DNA from: Nitrospirota bacterium
GTDB lineage: Bacteria > Nitrospirota > Nitrospiria > Nitrospirales > NS-4
Reading direction: 5' to 3'
Length of the DNA stretch: 37,021 nucleotides
Assembly (NCBI GenBank): GCA_005877815.1
Contig: VBOG01000037.1
Coordinates: 1 to 37,021, forward strand
The first letter of the stretch is position 1. Each line of letters opens with the position of its first letter. The notes under the pieces are model-generated. The model did no database searches. It was not told the DNA's origin and was given only the letters and a program-made list of their open reading frames with translations. Made by a program: the position numbers and the translations under genes. Below are positions 32,596-37,021 of the stretch, piece after piece.

Positions 32596-32647
32596 CCGGG
32601 CGGCGGTCGCCGCCCGGGGACCGCGACGGTCCTCCAACTGCCTTTTT
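32596..32647 (+). terminator. Tandem GC-rich hairpins with T-run, probable terminator
   Basis: CCGGGCGGCG-GT-CGCCGCCCGG (32596-32617) is followed at once by GGACCG-CGA-CGGTCC (32618-32632). After ten bases comes TTTTT (32643-32647). It sits between two convergent genes and would end transcripts from the plus-strand gene; on the other strand no T-run follows. Confidence 0.6.
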
Positions 32648-32689
32648 CATTTTCCTGCCTAATAGCGTGTGACAGACCTCGGAATCCAA

Positions 32690-33187
32690 TTAGGACGGAG
32701 CTTTTTCTGAATCCAATTCCTCGACAGCTTCGAAGGGAACCGCCATGTACTGCGCCAACTTTCCTGACGTCAGCCGAAGGCGCATCGTGGTCACGAGGGC
32801 AATACGGGAGATGATCTTATAGCCGAGGAGAGCGTTGCCGTCGAGCATTCGCTTGAACTCCAATCGATCGATCTTCAACGCCTTAAAGGGCTGTGTCGCC
32901 TCGATGCGCGCGGACGCCGGGCCGTTATCAAGCAGTGACAGTTCGCCGATAATCGCGCCGGCCCCGACATAGGCGATGACGACGGGCATGTTTTGGTCCA
33001 CCTGCTTCATGATCGCGGCCTGTCCCGACAGCAGGCAATAAATGGAGTCGACCACTTCGCCCTCACGCAGCATGCAATGACCCGCGTCTCCGGAAACGAG
33101 AAAACAGATGGCCTTGACCTGCGCCATTTCCGATTCGGTCAAGCCTGTGAAGATCGGCACTTTGTGAAGAGGACCTTGCACGCTCAT
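32690..33187 (-). CDS. Cyclic nucleotide-binding domain protein (Crp/cNMP-type) without HTH
   Basis: The 165-residue protein consists of a cNMP-binding beta-roll. It opens LHKVPIFTGLTESEMAQVKAICFLV, then HCMLREGEVVDSIYCLLSGQAAIM. The phosphate-binding cassette is GAIIGELSLLDNGPASARIEA, where GELSLLDN...A(S/R) matches the usual FGExxLL-xxxRxA pattern in shifted form. After it comes a C-helix and no recognisable HTH, so it is not a typical CRP regulator. ATG at 33187 has GAGGGGGCG upstream; the TTG at 33244 is less likely. A near-consensus promoter about 155 bases upstream gives it a long leader. Confidence 0.82.
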   Translation of the reverse strand: MSVQGPLHKVPIFTGLTESEMAQVKAICFLVSGDAGHCMLREGEVVDSIYCLLSGQAAIMKQVDQNMPVVIAYVGAGAIIGELSLLDNGPASARIEATQPFKALKIDRLEFKRMLDGNALLGYKIISRIALVTTMRLRLTSGKLAQYMAVPFEAVEELDSEKAPS

Positions 33188-33223
33188 TGATTCCCGCCCC
33201 CTCGCGATCTTTGGCTCTTCAAA

Positions 33224-33245
33224 CTTGCCTTCAACAGCAGGCAAG
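33224..33245. repeat. Hairpin in the leader of the cNMP-binding gene
   Basis: CTTGCCT (33224-33230) pairs perfectly with AGGCAAG (33239-33245) across an eight-base loop. It sits 37-58 bases upstream of the start at 33187, inside the leader predicted from the promoter at 33343-33370. Confidence 0.45.
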
Positions 33246-33342
33246 TATCGGCCGCGTCCGAACGATCAGAATGCTCACAAGGAACCTCGAACCGTGGATG
33301 CCGTCGACATTGTGGACTCAGAAAAATGCACTAAGGCGCCGC

Positions 33343-33370
33343 ATAATAGCACTACGAATAAATTTGTCAA
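33343..33370 (-). promoter_or_regulatory. Near-consensus sigma-70 promoter for the cNMP-binding gene
   Basis: On the minus strand TTGACA (33365-33370, all six consensus bases) is followed after 16 bases by TATTAT (33343-33348, five of six). It is the best promoter match I found in the window. Transcription would start near 33335, which leaves about 150 bases of leader before the ATG at 33187. Confidence 0.6.
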
Positions 33371-33546
33371 ATGCCCAAACCGCGACAGATCTGGCCAATT
33401 TATCGAGATCTATTTGGCACGGGTGACGGCAAATTTGACGGTCCGCCACACGCGTTCAGGTAGCCAGCGTGGTATCCGTAAATCGTTCGAGCACTTACGT
33501 TTTGGAACATCATTTGCGTCCCTTTCCCTAAAAGGAGATATCTCAC
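33371..33546. other. Intergenic stretch upstream of the small gene at 33547
   Basis: Together with the leader at 33188-33370 this makes a 358-base gap without a believable gene. The ORFs listed across it have no protein-like composition. Only a -35-like TTGACG (33433-33438) and the AAAGGAG ribosome site of the next gene stand out. Confidence 0.4.
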
Positions 33547-33747
33547 ATGCCGACAGTAGCGCTCCAGTCGAACGAGGGGTCTTCCACGACCTTCGGCTTA
33601 TCGGGGACTCTCAACCCCTGGACGTACATCAAGGCGCAGTTGCGCCGGCGGGAACGGAGGGAGAGGCAACGACTTCAACAGGAGGTTGAGGGACGGTTGC
33701 GGCTGAAAGTGCTCTATGTCTCAGGCAGCCTTCGACGGGTCGTCTAG
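33547..33747 (+). CDS. Small basic protein with C-terminal LKVLYVSGSLRRVV motif
   Basis: This is a 66-residue product with AAAGGAG nine bases before the ATG. A Ser/Thr/Gly-rich N-terminus (VALQSNEGSSTTFGLSGTLNPWTYIK) leads to a highly basic helix (AQLRRRERRERQRLQQEVEGR) and a hydrophobic-basic end, LRLKVLYVSGSLRRVV. The end shares LKxLYxSGxLRRV with the 51-residue protein at 25248. The basic helix could bind nucleic acid or a membrane surface. Its last 27 bases overlap the end of the convergent PIG-L gene. Unknown function. Confidence 0.65.
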   Translation: MPTVALQSNEGSSTTFGLSGTLNPWTYIKAQLRRRERRERQRLQQEVEGRLRLKVLYVSGSLRRVV

Positions 33748-34455
33748 CGGGATCGGCGCCGATTTTTCTGCCCTTGCCGCCGGTCGGGCGGCCGACATCG
33801 GAGTAAAGACCACCTTGCGGCAGTAGAACGCCTCGGCGCATCGCTCGGGCGCATTCGATTCCACACCACGCAGCCGCAATGCCGACATAAACACATCGGC
33901 CGAGAACCACTGGTGCCCCACCTGCGACACAAACGTGTCGAGGATGAACCGGATTTTCCGCTCGCAATGCCGGCCTTCCAGCGGCACGAAGAAATTCGGC
34001 GTGCCGAAATCGCCATCGTACTTCGGAATTTCGAACTCCAGAATCAAATGGTTGCGAAACGTGTTCCAGGTCAATTGCGAGATGAAGGCGTGATCCTGAT
34101 GCAGGTCCTGGCGAAAATGCGTGAAGATGACGTCGGGCGCGACCTCGCGCTTGAGCCGTTCAAAGGCGTCTTTGATGTCCAGGCTGACATACGGAAAGCA
34201 GCTGTCCCGAAAATCGTGGATCGTGACGTGTTTCTCGCGGACGCCCGCCAGGAACAGTTCGGCGCCCCCCAGCGCCTCCTTCTTCCGCTCCGGCGTCGAG
34301 CTGAAGACCACCCAATGCACGGAGGCATCGGGCCGTTCTTCCAATAGGCGGAGAAGTGTGCCGCCGCACCCAATCTCGATATCGTCGCAATGGGCCCCGA
34401 GACACAGGATCCTCAGCGGCGTGCCGTGGGGAGTATCGAAATGCAGCCCGAGCAT
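33721..34455 (-). CDS. PIG-L / LmbE family deacetylase
   Basis: The 244-residue enzyme has the family zinc motif AHCDDIEIGCGG (residues 21-32, the AHxDD pattern) and a second site HQDH in FRQDLHQDHAFISQ. SVHWVVFSSTPERKKEALGGAE and DVIFTHFRQD are typical of the fold. Members hydrolyse N-acetyl groups from glucosamine-type sugars or related substrates. Its ATG directly follows the stop of the cytidylyltransferase gene (TAG then ATG), which suggests translational coupling. In this operon it probably deacetylates a sugar or sugar-linked intermediate of a surface polysaccharide; the substrate is unknown. The C-terminus is polar and alanine-rich. Confidence 0.88.
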   Translation of the reverse strand: MLGLHFDTPHGTPLRILCLGAHCDDIEIGCGGTLLRLLEERPDASVHWVVFSSTPERKKEALGGAELFLAGVREKHVTIHDFRDSCFPYVSLDIKDAFERLKREVAPDVIFTHFRQDLHQDHAFISQLTWNTFRNHLILEFEIPKYDGDFGTPNFFVPLEGRHCERKIRFILDTFVSQVGHQWFSADVFMSALRLRGVESNAPERCAEAFYCRKVVFTPMSAARPAARAEKSAPIPLDDPSKAA

Positions 34456-35241
34456 CTACCGCAGTTTCCGCTGCCAAACGGCCCAGGGCGCCTGGTCTGA
34501 CGAGTAGAGGTCTTCCAACATTTGCCGGTCCTTGAACGTATCCATGCAGGCCCAAAAGCCGTTGTATTTGCACGCCACCAGTTGTTGTTCTTTGATCAGG
34601 CGATGGAAGGGCTCCTCGACCAGCTCCTCGCCATCCCAGATGAATTTAAAGATCTCTTGATTGAAAATAAAAAACCCCCCGTTGATCCACAACCCTGTGT
34701 TATGGACGGGCTGGATATCGGACACGATGTCATCGCTGAGGGTGGACACGACGTGCAAGGTTTGGCCCGGCTTGACGCACAGGAACGACGCAATCCGTTG
34801 GTGGGCGCGATGGTGGTTGATCAGATCCGGCAGCGGGAAGTCGGTCAATCCATCGCTGTAGTTCGCGAAGAAGATGTCCTCGCCCTCCAGGTATTTCTCC
34901 ACCGCCTTCAGCCGCTGGCCGATCGTGGAGTGGACGCCAGAATCCACAAACGTGATCGTCCAATCATGGATGTCCGTATGTAATAATTGCACATCCTTCC
35001 CGCCCTGAGAGAGGACGAAATCGTTGGATGAGCATTCATCGTAATGCAGGAAATAGTTCTTGATGGCGTCGGCTTTGTAGCCCAGGCAGAGGATAAAGTC
35101 CTTGTGGCCGTAGTGCGCATAGTATTTCATCACGTGCCATAGAATCGGCCGATAGCCGATCGGCACCATCGGCTTGGGAATATTCTCTGAGTATTCCCGA
35201 AGCCGCGTTCCCAAGCCGCCGCAAAAGAGTACGACTTTCAT
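34456..35241 (-). CDS. Glucose-1-phosphate cytidylyltransferase-like nucleotidyltransferase
   Basis: The 261-residue protein has the nucleotidyltransferase signature GGLGTRLREYSENIPKPMVPIG at the N-terminus, followed by HVMKYYAHYGHKDFILCLGYKAD. The blocks FFANYSDGLTDFPL and INGGFFIFNQEIF are typical of RfbF/DdhA. That enzyme makes CDP-glucose from CTP and glucose-1-phosphate, the first step to CDP-3,6-dideoxy- and related 6-deoxyhexoses. GGAG lies upstream of the ATG at 35241. It sits between the methyltransferase and the PIG-L gene. The dehydratase step (RfbG) is not in the window and may lie beyond its right edge. Confidence 0.87.
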   Translation of the reverse strand: MKVVLFCGGLGTRLREYSENIPKPMVPIGYRPILWHVMKYYAHYGHKDFILCLGYKADAIKNYFLHYDECSSNDFVLSQGGKDVQLLHTDIHDWTITFVDSGVHSTIGQRLKAVEKYLEGEDIFFANYSDGLTDFPLPDLINHHRAHQRIASFLCVKPGQTLHVVSTLSDDIVSDIQPVHNTGLWINGGFFIFNQEIFKFIWDGEELVEEPFHRLIKEQQLVACKYNGFWACMDTFKDRQMLEDLYSSDQAPWAVWQRKLR

Positions 35242-35269
35242 ATGCTCGTCTCCACTTCGCACCCCTCCA

Positions 35270-36517
35270 TCAGATCACCTCGATGTGGGGGATCGGGACG
35301 ATGAAGCGCCCGCCCCACTCACGGATGTGCGCCATTTGCTCGATGATTTCATCCTTGAAGTTCCACGGCAGGATGCACAGATACTCCGGCTTCGTCTCCA
35401 CGATTCTGTCGGGATGAAAGATCGGGATGTGCGTTCCCGGCAGATACTTGCCCTGTTTATAGGGATTGCGGTCCACGGTGTAGTCGAGAAAATCCGTGCG
35501 GATCCCGCAGTAGTTCAGTAAGGTATTGCCTTTGCCCGGAGCCCCGTACCCCACGATTGATTTGCCCGCCGTTTTCACCTCGATCAAGAACGTGAGCAGC
35601 CGTCGTTTCGTGTCCTTCACCCGCTCCGCAAACGCCGCATAGTAGTCCATGGTCTTTACTCCGTCGCGATCCTCACGCGCGAGCATGGCATGGACGCGCT
35701 CCGTCGCCGGATGCTCGCGATTGTCGGCGTGGCAGGCATAGATGCGAAGAGATCCACCATGCATCGGCAGTTCCTCCACGTCGAAAATCACGAGGCCGTG
35801 CCGGGCGAAAATCGCGTGTACGGTCGTGAGGGAGAAATACGAGAAGTGTTCGTGATAAATCGTATCGAACTGATTGCCGTCGATGAGCCGCTGCAGGTGG
35901 GGAAATTCCATCGTGATGACCCCGCCGGCATTCAGGAGGATGTGCATTCCTGCTACGAAGTCGTTGAGGTCCGGCACTTGCGCGAGCACATTGTTCCCCA
36001 CCAGCAGATCGGCGCGTATGCCTGTCGACGCCAGTTCCTCCGCTGTTTGTCTTCCGAAAAATCGCACCAGCGTCGGCACTCCCTTCGCTTGCGCGCTCTG
36101 CGCGACGTTTGCGGCCGGCTCGATCCCGAGAATCGGAATGCCGAGCGGGATGAAGTGCTGGAGCAGATACCCGTCGTTGCTGGCCACCTCGATGACCCGG
36201 CTCGTCGCCCCGAGGTCAAACCGCTTCACGGACATCTCCACGAACGCCTGGGCATGGCGAACCCACGAATCCGCGTATGAGGAAAAGTACGCGTACTCGG
36301 TAAAAATGTCCGCCGGGCTCACGAATTGCTCCAGTTGGACCAGGTAGCAGCGGCCGCACACGAAGACGTGCAGTGGAAAGAAAGCCTCCATGGTGTTGCG
36401 CTGCGACTCTGTTCGATAGCTTTCACAGAGCGGCGACATACCGAGATCAACGAATGTGTGGGTCAGCCACGCGCCGCAGAAACGACACGCTGCGTCGGCA
36501 CGCGCCTCACGTGACAT
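35270..36517 (-). CDS. Class I SAM-dependent C-methyltransferase with N-terminal zinc domain
   Basis: The 415-residue protein starts with a putative zinc-binding domain of four cysteines (C11, C14, C54 and C57). A SAM-binding domain follows with motif I VIEVASNDGYLLQ (108-120). The C-terminal domain has IVGYGAPGKGNTLLNYCGI. This three-part plan is that of NDP-hexose C-methyltransferases such as TylCIII and related LPS-sugar enzymes. The sequence FPHLQRLIDGNQFDTIYHEHFSYFS is the typical active-site region. With the cytidylyltransferase next to it, it probably adds a C-methyl branch to a CDP-linked deoxysugar. Its start overlaps the glycosyltransferase stop by 11 bases. Confidence 0.9.
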   Translation of the reverse strand: MSREARADAACRFCGAWLTHTFVDLGMSPLCESYRTESQRNTMEAFFPLHVFVCGRCYLVQLEQFVSPADIFTEYAYFSSYADSWVRHAQAFVEMSVKRFDLGATSRVIEVASNDGYLLQHFIPLGIPILGIEPAANVAQSAQAKGVPTLVRFFGRQTAEELASTGIRADLLVGNNVLAQVPDLNDFVAGMHILLNAGGVITMEFPHLQRLIDGNQFDTIYHEHFSYFSLTTVHAIFARHGLVIFDVEELPMHGGSLRIYACHADNREHPATERVHAMLAREDRDGVKTMDYYAAFAERVKDTKRRLLTFLIEVKTAGKSIVGYGAPGKGNTLLNYCGIRTDFLDYTVDRNPYKQGKYLPGTHIPIFHPDRIVETKPEYLCILPWNFKDEIIEQMAHIREWGGRFIVPIPHIEVI

Positions 36518-37021
36518 CGGTCGGTGTTCTCACTTGCATTCCGCGTGACAAAAGAACGGCGGCTTCACGCCGGCTCCTCTTCAGCGAAGCCGCATGGCCC
36601 TTCAATCGGCGCAGCCTCCGAACGCCGTCTTTGCCTGCGCAACTGATCAACAACGTACGCAGAACCGTCCCGCACGACAGGATGCGCCAGTAGCGTACCC
36701 ACATCGCCGCAATGAAGACGAACCCCCGGCTGCGACGCCGCTCTTCAACAAACTCCCTCTCGACCACGCACGCCAGCTGCCCCCCGGCATAACGTCGAAC
36801 GGCGGCGGCCAGGCTCTTCCACTCGGGCATGACGCCCTTGGCGGCCTTGACGATGGAGAGTTTCGCCTTGAACAATTCCTCCTGCCCACGCGGGTTTGGC
36901 ATGAAATGCCCATCCCTGAAGGTTGTGTATCGGGTGGTCTCGCTGGCGCGATGAAGCCGATACTGGACCAGCGGGACAGCGAGCAGCATCACGTCGTATC
37001 GCAATGCAATCCTCATCCAAT
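36507..37021 (-). CDS. C-terminal part of a family 2 glycosyltransferase (truncated by window)
   Basis: The frame is open to the window edge; at least 170 C-terminal residues are present. The opening W-M-R-IALRYDVMLLAVPLVQYRLHRASETTRY matches the end of the GT-A fold in family 2 enzymes (normally preceded by EDxDLW). A basic helical tail then runs to the stop (VRRLRRLKGHAASLKRSRREAAVLLSRG). One short hydrophobic stretch, FVFIAAMWVRYWRILSCGTVLRTLLISC, suggests membrane association. It is transcribed with the methyltransferase, whose start it overlaps by 11 bases. The donor and acceptor are unknown. Confidence 0.75.
   Translation of the reverse strand, partial: WMRIALRYDVMLLAVPLVQYRLHRASETTRYTTFRDGHFMPNPRGQEELFKAKLSIVKAAKGVMPEWKSLAAAVRRYAGGQLACVVEREFVEERRRSRGFVFIAAMWVRYWRILSCGTVLRTLLISCAGKDGVRRLRRLKGHAASLKRSRREAAVLLSRGMQVRTPTDVT

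Noticed and set aside
33414-33430. TTGGCACGGGTGACGGC, resembling a sigma-54 promoter
   Set aside because: The -24 half fits, but the -12 half lacks GC at the required spacing.

Overview
This is a GC-rich bacterial chromosomal stretch, densely coded on both strands, with clear Shine-Dalgarno sequences in front of most genes. There is no rRNA, recognisable tRNA, insertion sequence, prophage gene or CRISPR array. The overall protein make-up resembles Nitrospira (Nitrospirota): EttA, small exported low-complexity proteins, a PilZ-receiver fusion, a di-haem peroxidase next to an exported dienelactone hydrolase, and Lon/FtsH housekeeping. That placement is inferred from impression, not from a marker gene.

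Layout. Positions 1-4250 hold a gene tail, a YflT-like stress protein, a CorA transporter divergent from a small HTH/zinc-ribbon regulator, the ABC-F protein EttA and a DUF1059 protein. Positions 4346-8866 hold an MFS exporter, a two-domain nuclease (Cas4-like Fe-S nuclease plus DEDDy-type exonuclease, DUF2779-like), a YihY/BrkB membrane protein and two overlapping small membrane-tail proteins. Positions 8876-17806 are a mosaic of small exported proteins or lipoproteins, exonuclease III, a DUF3108 protein, a CbiX-type chelatase, a PilZ-receiver protein, a BON lipoprotein, a class-V PLP enzyme without the desulfurase cysteine, two divergent lipoproteins and a GNAT acetyltransferase. Positions 17841-25205 hold an FKBP isomerase, a proline-rich exported protein, two tandem paralogous MFS carriers, a Tat-type dienelactone hydrolase with a di-haem peroxidase, and two exported proteins of unknown function.

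Positions 25248-33187 form a signalling and proteostasis block. A receiver protein and a histidine kinase with an N-terminal Rossmann domain lie downstream of lon, and lon is divergent from a 68-residue membrane protein and ftsH. A Gly/Ser-rich exported protein and a cyclic-nucleotide-binding-domain protein follow. Positions 33547-37021 hold a small basic protein and the end of a surface-polysaccharide operon on the minus strand: glycosyltransferase, C-methyltransferase, cytidylyltransferase and PIG-L deacetylase, with overlapping or abutting reading frames.

The most interesting points are the dual-nuclease protein without any CRISPR context, the Rossmann-domain histidine kinase, and two small unrelated-looking proteins that share the C-terminal pattern LKxLYxSGxLRRV. 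Also notable are a 55-residue membrane ORF missing from the ORF track and a strong promoter with a roughly 150-nt leader before the cyclic-nucleotide-binding gene. I do not see a complete obviously new multi-gene defence or metabolic system.
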